From the NCBI GenBank assembly GCA_029212885.1, contig JARGPC010000002.1, forward strand, positions 414,474-478,473: 64,000 bases of DNA, given 5' to 3'. Positions 1-9,534 of this stretch are shown here, piece after piece; the first letter of the stretch is position 1; every line of letters begins with the position of its first letter. Both the position numbers and the translations under genes were made by a program. The stretch comes from Coxiellaceae bacterium. GTDB taxonomy: Bacteria; Pseudomonadota; Gammaproteobacteria; Coxiellales; Coxiellaceae. The notes under the pieces are model-generated. The model worked only from the letters and a program-made list of their open reading frames with translations, searched no databases and was not told where the DNA came from.

Positions 1-2286
1 GGTCAAGAAAGTTACGATGGCTATGCTACATATAATGGTAAGTTGGCGGTGTATGTGGCGATTACGCCGACGCCAACGGCTAATCCGCTAACGGTGATTA
101 AAGAATCCAGAAAGATTCTAAACCAAATAAAAACAGATTATCCACCAAGTTTACAAAGCCATGTGGTTTTTGATGCAACGCAGTATATTCATGAATCATT
201 GGTCGAAGTGATACGAACCATTATTGAAGCAACGCTGATTGTTATCTTGGTGATATATTTATTCTTAGGTTCGGTTCGTTCCGTATTTATTCCGGTGGTA
301 ACCATCCCGTTATCATTAATTGGCGTAATGACGATTATGCTGGCGTTAGGCTATTCATTAAATCTTCTGACTTTGCTCGCTATGGTTTTGGCGATTGGAT
401 TGGTGGTTGATGATGCTATCGTGGTGGTGGAGAATGTCCATCGACATATTGAGCTAGGTAAATCACCGTTTAAAGCAGCGATTGATGGCGCACGTGAAAT
501 CGCTACGCCAGTGATCGCGATGACCATTACGCTGGCTGCTGTGTATGCGCCGATTGGTTTTATGTCTGGATTGACTGGTGATTTATTTGTTCAATTTGCA
601 TTTACTTTAGCGGCTACGGTGATTGTTTCCGGCGTTATTGCTTTAACATTGTCGCCTATGATGAGCTCTAAGTTATTGCGCAATGATGCGAGCAATGGGC
701 GATATGCGCTATGGCTGGATCGAAAAATGGATCAGATGATGGACGGCTATCAGCGCGTATTGCGTGGTGTGCTATGTCATCGCGGTGCCGTTTTATTTAT
801 GGGTGTGCTGGTGCTGATTTGTTGCTATGTGTTTTATGCATTTACGCCAGAACAATTAGCGCCACAAGAAGACCAGGGCATGATTTGGATGATGGCTAAC
901 GGGCCACAATATGCCAATATCGATTACACAACGAAATTCTCCAATATGCTAGGTCCGGTGATTGATAAAAATAAAAACACGGCGATGTATTTTATTATTA
1001 ATGGTGCAGACGGTGGCCCGAACAGTGTGATTGGTGGTCTGCGCTTAAAACCTTGGAGTCAACGAGATGATTCCGAATCGGAGGTGCTGCAACAATTACA
1101 AACTAAGCTGCAGCAAAATCCTGGCTTGCGCGTTAATTTATTTGAACCGCCAGCATTGCCGATGGGCGGCAATTTCTTTCCTATTGATTTCGTGATTAAG
1201 TCGACCGGTGACTTTAAGCAGCTGTATAAAATATCGGAAGAGCTATTAACTAAAGCGCGTAAGAGTGGTTATTTTTTGTTTTTACAAAACTCATTGCAGT
1301 TTAATAAACCGCAGGTGGTATTCCATATTAACCGTAACAAAGCGGCGCAAATGGGTATCGACATGCAAACCATTGGGAGTTCGCTGGCAAGTGCTATGAG
1401 CGAAAACTATGTTAATCGTTTTAGTATGCTGGATCAAAGCTTTAAGGTAATTCCACAATTGGAGCGTAAATATAGACGAAATGCTAATCAGCTTAATAAT
1501 CTGTATTTGAAAAATATTAAAGGTGACATGGTGCCACTATCTTCATTTGCTACCCTTAAGCGAGAAGTTGAGCCGAACTCATTAATGCAATTCCAGCAAC
1601 TCAATGCGGTTGAATTACAAGGCATGATGTTCCCACCTAAAACGGCAATGGATGGATTGAATTATTTGAAAACTGAAGCCATGAAGATTTTACCATCCGG
1701 CATGAGCATTGATTACAGTGGTAAATCACGCACTTCCGTACAGGAAGGCGATAAAATGACTATGATGTTATTTTTCTCGATCATTGTGATTTATTTGGTT
1801 TTAGCTGCGCAGTTTGAGAGTTTTAGTGATCCCATAACAATTTTAGTTAGTGTGTTAATGGCATTTTTTGGTGCCTTGATTCCTTTATTTTTAGGTGCGG
1901 CAACGCTTAATTTGTACACCAAGATAGGGTTGATTACGCTGATTGGTTTAATCAGTAAGCACGGTATTTTAATGGTCGATTTTGCCAACCATTTGCAAAT
2001 GACAGAAGGTCTATCGAAGCTTGAAGCCATAGTGAAGGCGGCAGCTATTCGGTTACGTCCGATCTTAATGACAACGGTTGCGATGATTGCGGGTGTGATA
2101 CCGCTGATTATTGCCAGCGGAGCGGGTGCGGTTAGCCGACAAAATATAGGAACGGTAATTGCTTGTGGTATGTTTATCGGCACCGGCTTTACATTGTTTG
2201 TGGTGCCAACCATGTATACATTATTAGCTAGGGATCATAAACAGGCACGAGGCCAAGCTGAGGTGCAGCGTGACTCAACTACTTGA
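1..2286 (+). CDS. RND (HAE1-type) multidrug efflux permease, 5'-truncated by the window edge
   Basis: The frame is open from base 1, so the N-terminal part (roughly 270 residues of a ~1030-aa family) lies outside the window; 761 residues are visible. It is an inner-membrane proton-driven pump subunit that works with a membrane-fusion protein and an outer-membrane channel. Visible signs are the TM4 segment AIGLVVDDAIVVVEN with the paired aspartates that relay protons, the large periplasmic loop, and a second TM bundle containing SKHGILMVDFAN. The C-terminus is short and charged. The stop overlaps the next gene by 17 nt. The substrate cannot be read from the sequence. The partner genes are presumably upstream, outside the window. 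Confidence 0.93.
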   Translation, partial: GQESYDGYATYNGKLAVYVAITPTPTANPLTVIKESRKILNQIKTDYPPSLQSHVVFDATQYIHESLVEVIRTIIEATLIVILVIYLFLGSVRSVFIPVVTIPLSLIGVMTIMLALGYSLNLLTLLAMVLAIGLVVDDAIVVVENVHRHIELGKSPFKAAIDGAREIATPVIAMTITLAAVYAPIGFMSGLTGDLFVQFAFTLAATVIVSGVIALTLSPMMSSKLLRNDASNGRYALWLDRKMDQMMDGYQRVLRGVLCHRGAVLFMGVLVLICCYVFYAFTPEQLAPQEDQGMIWMMANGPQYANIDYTTKFSNMLGPVIDKNKNTAMYFIINGADGGPNSVIGGLRLKPWSQRDDSESEVLQQLQTKLQQNPGLRVNLFEPPALPMGGNFFPIDFVIKSTGDFKQLYKISEELLTKARKSGYFLFLQNSLQFNKPQVVFHINRNKAAQMGIDMQTIGSSLASAMSENYVNRFSMLDQSFKVIPQLERKYRRNANQLNNLYLKNIKGDMVPLSSFATLKREVEPNSLMQFQQLNAVELQGMMFPPKTAMDGLNYLKTEAMKILPSGMSIDYSGKSRTSVQEGDKMTMMLFFSIIVIYLVLAAQFESFSDPITILVSVLMAFFGALIPLFLGAATLNLYTKIGLITLIGLISKHGILMVDFANHLQMTEGLSKLEAIVKAAAIRLRPILMTTVAMIAGVIPLIIASGAGAVSRQNIGTVIACGMFIGTGFTLFVVPTMYTLLARDHKQARGQAEVQRDSTT

Positions 2287-2992
2287 TGCAGCAGTTAAAT
2301 ATCAAATTCGACACAGTCGTCGTGCTAAGCGCCTTTGTTTAAAAGTATTACCAACTGGTGTTGAGGTGGTGATACCCGCTGGGGTTACGGAAGATGAAGC
2401 GCACAAATTTGTTGATCAACATCAAGATTGGTTACGTAAACAGTTATCGCAACTCAAGCCAGTCAAGCCAGCAGCTGAGCAGGCGTGGCCGCCGGCTAGT
2501 GTCCATTTGGAGACTTTAGTTGAGAACTGGTCATTGCAATTGGATTATCGGCCACCCAGTTATTATTTAACCTTGATGTTAGATCATAATCATCGCCATG
2601 ATATTTGCTTGGGTAAGCGCAGTGATCGCGCGCATGTTCGATACGTATTAATGCAATGGTTAAAGAATAAAGCGCGTTCTCACTTAACACCTTGGTTGCA
2701 ACGATTGGCGAGTGAGTATGAATTCAGTATTCGCAGTATATCTTATCGCAATCAGAAGTCTCGCTGGGGTAGCTGTAGTCAGCAGGGCGATATCTCATTG
2801 AATTTAAAGCTATTATTTTTGCCGCCATCAGCAACAGAATATGTTATGATTCATGAATTGTGTCATACGGTGTTTGCTGATCATTCGTCTAATTTTTGGC
2901 GATTAGTTGCTCAGATAATACCTGACTACAAACGCTGTGAAGCGGAAATTAAAGAACGGCAGTATGATATACCAGGATGGTTAGATGCTTAA
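2270..2992 (+). CDS. YgjP-like (DUF45) zinc metallopeptidase-domain protein
   Basis: 240 residues from a GTG start that overlaps the end of the RND gene, suggesting translational coupling. The C-terminal part has the family signature MIHELCHTVFADHSSNFW: HELCH is an HExxH zinc site and the downstream H/W segment supplies a further ligand. Upstream, the SRWGSCS block is also typical of the DUF45/WLM group. The start agrees with the family's basic N-terminus (IRHSRRAKRLCLKV). The natural substrate of this family is not well established; a cytoplasmic protease or a DNA-repair-related role (by likeness to SprT/WLM) is inference. Confidence 0.88.
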   Translation: MTQLLDAAVKYQIRHSRRAKRLCLKVLPTGVEVVIPAGVTEDEAHKFVDQHQDWLRKQLSQLKPVKPAAEQAWPPASVHLETLVENWSLQLDYRPPSYYLTLMLDHNHRHDICLGKRSDRAHVRYVLMQWLKNKARSHLTPWLQRLASEYEFSIRSISYRNQKSRWGSCSQQGDISLNLKLLFLPPSATEYVMIHELCHTVFADHSSNFWRLVAQIIPDYKRCEAEIKERQYDIPGWLDA

Positions 2993-3539
2993 GATCAGCG
3001 ATGGAATAAAAACGGCATCGAAGTGCTTATTATTTGTTACCTGTGCGGTGCTGTGTGGCTGTATATGGTACACACCTAAAATGTTACCGCGATTGAATCA
3101 AACTGAGATTGGTAATTATCCGTTGAACTGTAATGACAACGGCATATTGTTTCGTAATTGGAAAATACACTTAACACGTAATCGCTTGGCTACACATCGG
3201 CAATTATTATGGCTGACTAATACCAGTCGCCAATCTGTAATTATTGATATGGTTATAAAAAACCGATCTGCCAGTGCGGGTTGGGCTTCAACACTTGAGC
3301 CGCAAAATTGGTCGGCGTTGTTACAACAAAAGCCAGCATTCACCTTGCAGTGTTTTACGGCGGATGGGCATTATCGCCATATTGATTGCGGTAATATGAT
3401 TAGTGCTTGTTGGATGCCAGTGAAGGCATCTAAGAAAGCATTAAATGGCAATTATTGGGTGTCTGAGGATCGCAGTATGCAAGGTACGTATGAAAATATA
3501 GACCATCGTGGCTTTACATTATTATCACCTGGAGAATAG
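2985..3539 (+). CDS. Putative lipoprotein of unknown function
   Basis: 184 residues. The ATG start lies within the last codons of the upstream gene (8-nt overlap), so it is likely co-transcribed. After a basic start there is a hydrophobic stretch ending in AVLCGC, a plausible lipobox (Leu at -3, Gly at -1, Cys at +1), so export and lipidation are likely. The mature part is rich in Cys, Trp and Asn with paired cysteines (LQCF, HIDCG, ISACW). No family recognised. It is followed at once by rnr, whose ribosome-binding site lies inside its last codons. Confidence 0.6.
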   Translation: MLKISDGIKTASKCLLFVTCAVLCGCIWYTPKMLPRLNQTEIGNYPLNCNDNGILFRNWKIHLTRNRLATHRQLLWLTNTSRQSVIIDMVIKNRSASAGWASTLEPQNWSALLQQKPAFTLQCFTADGHYRHIDCGNMISACWMPVKASKKALNGNYWVSEDRSMQGTYENIDHRGFTLLSPGE

Positions 3540-3543
3540 GTAC

Positions 3544-5709
3544 TTGGTAAAAAAATTCAAAAAGAAAGACCCTCATTATCAACGTGAAAAGAAAAAATAC
3601 GCTGATCCATTACCTAGCCGTGAATTTATCATTGATCATCTTGAAGAAATAAATACACCTTGTTCACCTAAACAGTTAGCTGAGAGTTTTGGTTTAAAGA
3701 ACGCTCAATTGGTGGGATTGAATCGACGGTTAAAGGCGATGGAGCGCGACGGCCAATTACGCTGCAATCGAAAAGGGTGTTATGGCTTATTGAACAAGCT
3801 TGAATTGGTGCATGGCACGGTACAGGCGCATCGCGATGGTTTTGGGTTTCTATTGCCTGATGATGACAGCCAGGATGTGTTTTTACCGACACGGCAAATG
3901 AACGGTGTATTCAATGGTGACAGTGTTGTGGTGCGAATTGTGCGTACTAACTCGCGTGGCAGGCGTGAAGGTGCTGTCGTGGAAGTGTTGGAACATAACA
4001 CTAAACAATTGGTAGGTAAATTGTGTAATGAAGGTGGCATTTGGTTTGTCTCGCCGGACAGTCGCCATATGCCACAAGATGTTTTGGTGAGTAGCGAAGA
4101 TTTAAATGGTGCTGAAGCAGGGCAGTTTGTTGTAATTAATATTATCCATCAGCCACAAGCGCGCGGGCAAGCACGTGTGCGTGGTGAAGTACATCAAATT
4201 TTAGGTGATCACCTAACAGTCGGCATGGAAGTGGAATTAGCGCTTCGCTCACATCAAATTCCACATGAATGGCCGAAAGCCGTTGAAAAAGAAGCCAAGA
4301 AATTCAAGGATAAAATCAGTAAAGCAGAGTTGGCGCGCCGTTGTGATTTACGTGACTTGCCGTTTGTAACGATTGATGGTGAAGACGCGCGTGATTTTGA
4401 TGACGCTGTCTTGTGTCAACCGTTAGAGAGCGGTGGTTGGCGCGTGTATGTAGCGATTGCGGATGTGGCGCATTACGTTCAACATGACTCAGCCATTGAT
4501 CAACAAGCCAGTGAACGCGGTAACTCTGTTTATTTCCCAGCGCGTGTGATTCCGATGTTGCCGGAAGTGTTGTCTAATCAATTGTGTTCTTTGATGCCAA
4601 AGGTTGATCGTTTGGCGATGGTGTGCGAAATGATATTAGATAAGCAATGCCGCGTACAGTCGTCACAATTTTACAATGGTGTGATACATTCGCATGCGCG
4701 ATTAACATATAGCCAGGTCAATGACTTCTTACATCATGATGGTGAAATGGCTAAAGATGTTCAGCAAACCGTAAAAGATTGTTATGCAGTTTTTCAATCG
4801 TTATTGAAACAGCGTAAATTACGTGGAGCGATTGATTTCGAAACCATTGAAACGCAAATACGATTTGGTGAAGATGGCAAGATTGATAAGATTGTGCCGG
4901 TACAGCGCAATGAAGCGCATCGTTTGATCGAAGAACTGATGCTGTTGGCGAATAAAACTACAGCCGAGTATTTGTTAAAGAATAACGCTGTGGTATTGTA
5001 TCGCAACCATGAAAGACCGGAAGGCGATAAGCTGGAAGGTTTGCGTGATTTCTTGAAAGTGTTTAGTTTGCGTTTGTCGGGTGGTACTGACACCACGGCG
5101 ATGGATTATTCTAAATTATTAAGCACCATTCATGGTCGAAAAGATGCGCATTTACTGCAAACAGTCTTGTTGCGTTCTTTGAAACAGGCAAAGTTTGAGA
5201 CCGAAAATAAAGGTCATTTTGGTTTGTCGTATGATGCTTATTGTCAGTTTACTTCACCGATTAGGCGTTATCCTGATTTAATAATTCACCGCGCTATTAA
5301 ATATATTACTTCAGTTGATGCAAAAAAATCGTATCCCTATACGGCTGAAATGATGTCAGGCTTAGGGGAGCATTATTCCAATACCGAACGTCGTGCCGAT
5401 AAAGCCACACGCGATTCTGTCGATTGGCTTAAATGTTATTATATGCGTGATAAGGTGGGTGAAACTTATAAGGGGATTATCAGTGACGTCACTAGTTTTG
5501 GCTTGTTTGTGCAGCTGGAAAATATTTATGTGGAAGGTTTAGTGCATATTGCCACCTTGAAGAATGATTACTACCATCATGATTCTACCCATCATTTGTT
5601 GCGCGCCAAAAAAAGCGGTAAGACATATCAGTTGGGGGATGAGATGACGGTGCTTGTTGCTAAGGTTAGCGTGGACGATCGGCGGATAGATTTTGATTGT
5701 GTAGACTGA
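3544..5709 (+). CDS. rnr: Ribonuclease R
   Basis: A 3'-5' exoribonuclease that degrades structured RNA. The chosen TTG start follows a GGAG Shine-Dalgarno sequence about 8 nt upstream and gives a protein starting MVKKFKKKDPHYQ, aligned with family N-termini (YADPLPSREFI). Domains in order: N-terminal helix-turn-helix and cold-shock domains, the RNB catalytic domain with the acidic cluster DGEDARDFDDAV, then SFTSPIRRYPDL-like residues (CQFTSPIRRYPDL), then a C-terminal S1 domain (TYKGIISDVTSFGLFVQL). It ends at 721 residues just after the S1 domain, so the long lysine-rich tail of E. coli RNase R (813 aa) is missing. Confidence 0.95.
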   Translation: MVKKFKKKDPHYQREKKKYADPLPSREFIIDHLEEINTPCSPKQLAESFGLKNAQLVGLNRRLKAMERDGQLRCNRKGCYGLLNKLELVHGTVQAHRDGFGFLLPDDDSQDVFLPTRQMNGVFNGDSVVVRIVRTNSRGRREGAVVEVLEHNTKQLVGKLCNEGGIWFVSPDSRHMPQDVLVSSEDLNGAEAGQFVVINIIHQPQARGQARVRGEVHQILGDHLTVGMEVELALRSHQIPHEWPKAVEKEAKKFKDKISKAELARRCDLRDLPFVTIDGEDARDFDDAVLCQPLESGGWRVYVAIADVAHYVQHDSAIDQQASERGNSVYFPARVIPMLPEVLSNQLCSLMPKVDRLAMVCEMILDKQCRVQSSQFYNGVIHSHARLTYSQVNDFLHHDGEMAKDVQQTVKDCYAVFQSLLKQRKLRGAIDFETIETQIRFGEDGKIDKIVPVQRNEAHRLIEELMLLANKTTAEYLLKNNAVVLYRNHERPEGDKLEGLRDFLKVFSLRLSGGTDTTAMDYSKLLSTIHGRKDAHLLQTVLLRSLKQAKFETENKGHFGLSYDAYCQFTSPIRRYPDLIIHRAIKYITSVDAKKSYPYTAEMMSGLGEHYSNTERRADKATRDSVDWLKCYYMRDKVGETYKGIISDVTSFGLFVQLENIYVEGLVHIATLKNDYYHHDSTHHLLRAKKSGKTYQLGDEMTVLVAKVSVDDRRIDFDCVD

Positions 5710-5717
5710 GGTGACTT

Positions 5718-5736
5718 TGTCATCCCGGCTGCTGGT
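5718..5736. repeat. Decayed half copy of the TGTCATCCCGG dispersed repeat
   Basis: TGTCATCCCGGCTGCTGGT is close to the 19-nt units found at 28604-28622 and 30185-30222. It lies between rnr and the DUF3108 gene. The palindromic half (GAGCCGGGATCCAG) is absent here. Confidence 0.45.
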
Positions 5737-5764
5737 TTGCTATCCTGACAGCTAAGAAGGTGAT

Positions 5765-6484
5765 ATGCATAAATATAAGAACATAATATTATTATTAGCC
5801 TGCTTATGCAGCGCTTCAATATCATATGCTTATTGCAATCTACCAGACAGCACCGCCATCTATGATATCTATTCGCGCCGAAGTCATGTGGGTAAAGTGT
5901 TAGACACGATTAGCTTTAACAAGTTGGATTATTCAGTCAAAAGCAGTACTAAAATTGGTTTTTTTCTGTTGCGTGATACGCTTGTGCAAAGCAGTGAGGG
6001 TCAGTTTAGTAAACGTGATATTCAGCCTAAGGCGTATGAGTTATCTGATTTAAATAAAAAAACCAACAATTTTATAAACTTCTATCCAAAGCAACATAAT
6101 ATTCGTGGCACTTTCCAATCAAAGGTGTTTGAATCCAAGCAGTCAAATTGGCCTATTTATGATCCGCTGAGTTATCGTATTGCATTGCGGTGTGCCTTGA
6201 CGACTAGCTATTTTAGCCAGAAAACAATGCGCGTTTTCGATAATAATCACCTACATAATTACGATATTAAAGTGGTGTCACGCAATAAAATCATTGATAC
6301 CGCCATTGGCAAACTCAACACTGTAGAGGTGAAGCTTTTGGTATTGCCTGAAAAAATATTTGCTTTTCTATGGTTTGCAAAATTTCGACATATGGCGTTG
6401 GTGCAGAGTAGTTTATTCGTTGTGGGTGGGAAGTCGGTATTTTCTACTATTAAATCACTTAAACAAAAAGTTAAAAAAGATTAA
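5765..6484 (+). CDS. DUF3108-family exported protein
   Basis: 239 residues with a clear signal peptide (MHKYKNIILLLACLCSASISYA) and probable cleavage after AYA or nearby. The mature domain begins YDIYSRRSHVGKVLDT and contains the strand pattern seen in DUF3108 proteins (YSVKSSTKIGFFLLRDTLVQSSEGQF). Family members are periplasmic beta-rich proteins of unknown role. It is convergent with queG, with about 22 nt between the stops. Family assignment is by pattern recognition. Confidence 0.72.
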   Translation: MHKYKNIILLLACLCSASISYAYCNLPDSTAIYDIYSRRSHVGKVLDTISFNKLDYSVKSSTKIGFFLLRDTLVQSSEGQFSKRDIQPKAYELSDLNKKTNNFINFYPKQHNIRGTFQSKVFESKQSNWPIYDPLSYRIALRCALTTSYFSQKTMRVFDNNHLHNYDIKVVSRNKIIDTAIGKLNTVEVKLLVLPEKIFAFLWFAKFRHMALVQSSLFVVGGKSVFSTIKSLKQKVKKD

Positions 6485-6506
6485 TTTTAAATTGTGTTAG
6501 ATCGCC

Positions 6507-7559
6507 TTATTGGTGCTGGTTCAGTGCCCAATCAATATGTTCACGAACCATATCATTTGTATAGTTACGGCGAGACTGTAGTGCGTTAACGACTTCAGGT
6601 GTGGTTTGGCAATTACCAAGCGCTACCGCAACATTACGAATCCAGTTGTCGTACGAGCATCGTCGCATGGCGCTACCTTGGGTGATTTTATCGTATTGTT
6701 CAGCTGCCCAAAGAAAACATTCAATTAATGTTATATTATCTAGGCGGTGACGTGGTAAAAAATCCAATTCTTTGGTGGGTTGTGCAAATCGATTCCATGG
6801 GCAACATAATTGGCAGTCATCGCAGCCATAAATACGATTACCAATGGCTTTGCGAAACTCAAGTGGAATCGGTCCGGTATTTTCAATGGTTAAGTATGAA
6901 ATGCAGCGGCGTGCATCGAGCTGGTAGGGTGCGACAATCGCCTTGGTTGGACATATATCTAAGCAGGCAGTGCAGCGGCCGCAGTGTTCGGTTTCAATCG
7001 GTGGATCGATGGGTAAGGGTATGTCGGTATATAGTTCACCGAGAAAAAAATACGAGCCCGCATTGCGATTAATTAAGCAGGTGTTTTTACCGATCCAACC
7101 CTGTCCAGTTTTGTTGGCAATTGCGCGTTCCATAACGGGTGCGCTATCGACAAATGCACGATAACCAAAGGGTCCAACACGTTGTTGAATCCAGACGGCA
7201 AGTTTATTCAGTTTTTTCTTTAACACCTTGTGGTAATCACGACCTAAAGCATAACGAGAGACATAGGCTTGTTGGTTATTATTCAGTATTTTTTCGCAAT
7301 CTTGCTCGGGCGGCATATAGTCCAAACGTACAGAGATAATCGTTACAGTGCCGGGTATTAATTCATTTGGTCGCGTACGTTTTGTGCCATGTTTGGCCAT
7401 ATATTCCATGTCGGCGTGGTAGTCGTTTTTTAACCAATTGGATAGGTGCTCTTCAGCTTGATCGAGGCAAGTATCTGTAATCCCAACTTGTTGAAATCCA
7501 AGGGAAATCCCGAAGTGTTTGATCTCTTCAGCCAGGTTGGTAAAATCACTAGTTTCCAT
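6507..7559 (-). CDS. queG: Epoxyqueuosine reductase
   Basis: Catalyses the last step of queuosine synthesis, reducing epoxyqueuosine in tRNA with a cobalamin cofactor and two [4Fe-4S] clusters. The 350-residue product has the two ferredoxin-type Cys sets, CGRCTACLDICPTKAI and GCDDCQLCCPWN, and the N-terminal block LGFQQVGITDT and YVSRYALGRDYHK typical of the family. ATG at 7559 gives the usual length; an in-frame GTG at 7574 would add five residues. It is divergent from nnr with only 17 bp between start codons, the same divergent arrangement as in E. coli. Confidence 0.96.
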   Translation of the reverse strand: METSDFTNLAEEIKHFGISLGFQQVGITDTCLDQAEEHLSNWLKNDYHADMEYMAKHGTKRTRPNELIPGTVTIISVRLDYMPPEQDCEKILNNNQQAYVSRYALGRDYHKVLKKKLNKLAVWIQQRVGPFGYRAFVDSAPVMERAIANKTGQGWIGKNTCLINRNAGSYFFLGELYTDIPLPIDPPIETEHCGRCTACLDICPTKAIVAPYQLDARRCISYLTIENTGPIPLEFRKAIGNRIYGCDDCQLCCPWNRFAQPTKELDFLPRHRLDNITLIECFLWAAEQYDKITQGSAMRRCSYDNWIRNVAVALGNCQTTPEVVNALQSRRNYTNDMVREHIDWALNQHQ

Positions 7560-7576
7560 AATGAGATAGTTCACTT

Positions 7577-9082
7577 ATGTCAAATTCAATTGATGGGCAA
7601 GACGTGTCCTTATTGTATCAAACTGAGCAAATAAGACAGCTAGAACAATGGGGCGTCGAGCACGGTCATATGACTGAAGCGTTGATGATGCAAACGGCTG
7701 GTGAGTCTGCGTTTGAGTGTTTGCGCAAGCAATTCCCTGATACTCAAGCGATTGCTATTTGCTGCGGGAAGGGCAATAACGCCGGTGATGGATTTGTGTT
7801 GGCTGAAATTGCGGCTCGCATTGGTTTGTCTGTTAGCTGCTTTTTGATGTGCTCACCGACAGAGGTAAAGCAAGGCCCCGCTCGAGATGCAGCGATTCGT
7901 TGCAGTGAGCTATCGATTGATATGCATACCTTATCAACCGACAGTGATTTTTCGCAATCTGACTTAATTGTTGATGCATTGCTTGGTATCGGTTTATCGG
8001 GTGAGGTGAATGATAGTTATAAAGTCGTGATTGAGCATATTAATCATGCTGGTGTTCCTGTTGTAGCACTGGATTGTCCCTCGGGGATTGATGTGGATAC
8101 GGGTGAGGCCTTAGGTGCCTCGATAAAAGCCGATACCACAGTCAGCTTTATTGCTGCAAAGTTTGGTTTATACACACATCAGGGATTAAATTGCAGTGGC
8201 AAGGTTATCGTCGCTGATTTAGGTTTTACACAACAGGCAATAGAATCTGTTGAGCCAGTAGCTAAGGTCATGCAGGCCAGTGAAATCCAGCCACTTTTGC
8301 CGCGTCGCTGTCGAGACGGACACAAGGGAAATTATGGTCATGTGTTGGTGATCGGTGGTGATTATGGCATGGGTGGTGCGGTACGCATGGCAGCAGAAGC
8401 CGCATTACGATCAGGCGCCGGATTGGTATCGGTAGCGACTCGGCCGGAACATGTTACGGTAGTGAACGCAACGCGCCCAGAGATTATGTGTCATGAAATA
8501 GTGAATTCAGAAGATATTTTGCCGTTAGCTGAGCGTGCTAATGTCATTGTGTTAGGTCCCGGTTTAGGTCAAGCAGAGTGGTCGCAAGGATTATTTGATA
8601 TTATTACCGAGAAAAATTTGCCCAAGGTCATGGATGCTGATTGTTTAAATATTTTGTCGACGAACCCCAAGCAACGTGACGATTGGATTTTAACGCCGCA
8701 CCCGGGAGAAGCTTCGCGATTATTAGATGTCTCTTGTGCAGAAGTACAAGCTGATCGCTTAGGCTGCGTGCATCAACTGCAGCAGCGTTATGGTGGTGTT
8801 GCGATTTTAAAAGGAGCGGGTACTTTGGTGCAAGCGCCAGGTGAATTAACTGCGGTGTGTAATGCTGGTAATCCTGGTATGGCAACGGCTGGCATGGGTG
8901 ATATATTAAGTGGGATTTTAGGTGGCTTATTGGCGCAAGGTTTGACGTTAGAGCAGGCGGCATCGGCTGGTGTTTGGGTGCATGCGCATGCGGCAGATAT
9001 CGCAGCGGAGATTGGTGGTGAGCGTGGTATGCTAGCGACTGATGTGTTGGCACATTTGCGTGAGGTGGTTAATCCGCGATGA
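7577..9082 (+). CDS. nnr: Bifunctional NAD(P)H-hydrate epimerase / ADP-dependent dehydratase
   Basis: Repairs hydrated NADH and NADPH. The N-terminal epimerase domain (about residues 1-215) has CGKGNNAGDGFVLA and the later LDCPSGIDVDTGE block. The C-terminal ribokinase-like dehydratase domain (about 230-500) has GHKGNYGHVLVIGGDYGMGGA, LTPHPGEASRLL and the ATP/ADP-site sequence NPGMATAGMGDILSGI. 501 residues, the usual length of the fused protein. The stop overlaps the tsaE start (ATGA), so the two are translationally coupled. Confidence 0.96.
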   Translation: MSNSIDGQDVSLLYQTEQIRQLEQWGVEHGHMTEALMMQTAGESAFECLRKQFPDTQAIAICCGKGNNAGDGFVLAEIAARIGLSVSCFLMCSPTEVKQGPARDAAIRCSELSIDMHTLSTDSDFSQSDLIVDALLGIGLSGEVNDSYKVVIEHINHAGVPVVALDCPSGIDVDTGEALGASIKADTTVSFIAAKFGLYTHQGLNCSGKVIVADLGFTQQAIESVEPVAKVMQASEIQPLLPRRCRDGHKGNYGHVLVIGGDYGMGGAVRMAAEAALRSGAGLVSVATRPEHVTVVNATRPEIMCHEIVNSEDILPLAERANVIVLGPGLGQAEWSQGLFDIITEKNLPKVMDADCLNILSTNPKQRDDWILTPHPGEASRLLDVSCAEVQADRLGCVHQLQQRYGGVAILKGAGTLVQAPGELTAVCNAGNPGMATAGMGDILSGILGGLLAQGLTLEQAASAGVWVHAHAADIAAEIGGERGMLATDVLAHLREVVNPR

Positions 9083-9534
9083 ATTCGATTTGGGTGGACG
9101 CAGAAAGTGAGATGATGACGCAGGTTGCGCAGCCTTTGGCGCAGCTGTTGCAACCTGGAATGGTGGTATATTTGCGCGGTAATTTAGGTGCGGGAAAAAC
9201 CACTTTATGTCGCCAGATTTTGCAATGCATGGGTTATGATGGTCATGTGAAGAGTCCAACTTATACATTGGTGGAAAGTTATGTATTGCCTACCGGTATC
9301 ACAATAAATCACTTTGATTTATATCGATTGAATGATCCTTTTGAATTAGAAAATATGGGCATTAGGGATTATATGGAATCAGATGCCATTTGTTTAATTG
9401 AATGGCCAGAAAAGGGCAAAGCGAATATTCCAGAAGCTGATGTTGTCATTAATATTGATACACAAGCTGAGCGACGTGTGATACATATCAGTAAGCAATT
9501 GAACCTTAAGGATGAGCGGAGTGAGATGGATTAA
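9079..9534 (+). CDS. tsaE: tRNA N6-threonylcarbamoyladenosine synthesis ATPase TsaE
   Basis: Small P-loop ATPase that works with TsaB and TsaD to make t6A37 on ANN-decoding tRNAs. The 151-residue product has Walker A GNLGAGKTTL near residue 34-43, the switch SPTYTLVESY, and NHFDLYRL / ICLIEWPEKG characteristic of the family. It starts inside the stop of nnr and overlaps amiB by 23 nt. This is the normal gammaproteobacterial position. Confidence 0.95.
   Translation: MNSIWVDAESEMMTQVAQPLAQLLQPGMVVYLRGNLGAGKTTLCRQILQCMGYDGHVKSPTYTLVESYVLPTGITINHFDLYRLNDPFELENMGIRDYMESDAICLIEWPEKGKANIPEADVVINIDTQAERRVIHISKQLNLKDERSEMD

Noticed and set aside
8628-9153. Long antisense frames opposite nnr
   Set aside because: Low-complexity His/Pro/Ala-rich translations, overlapping one another in two frames; shadows of the codon use of nnr.
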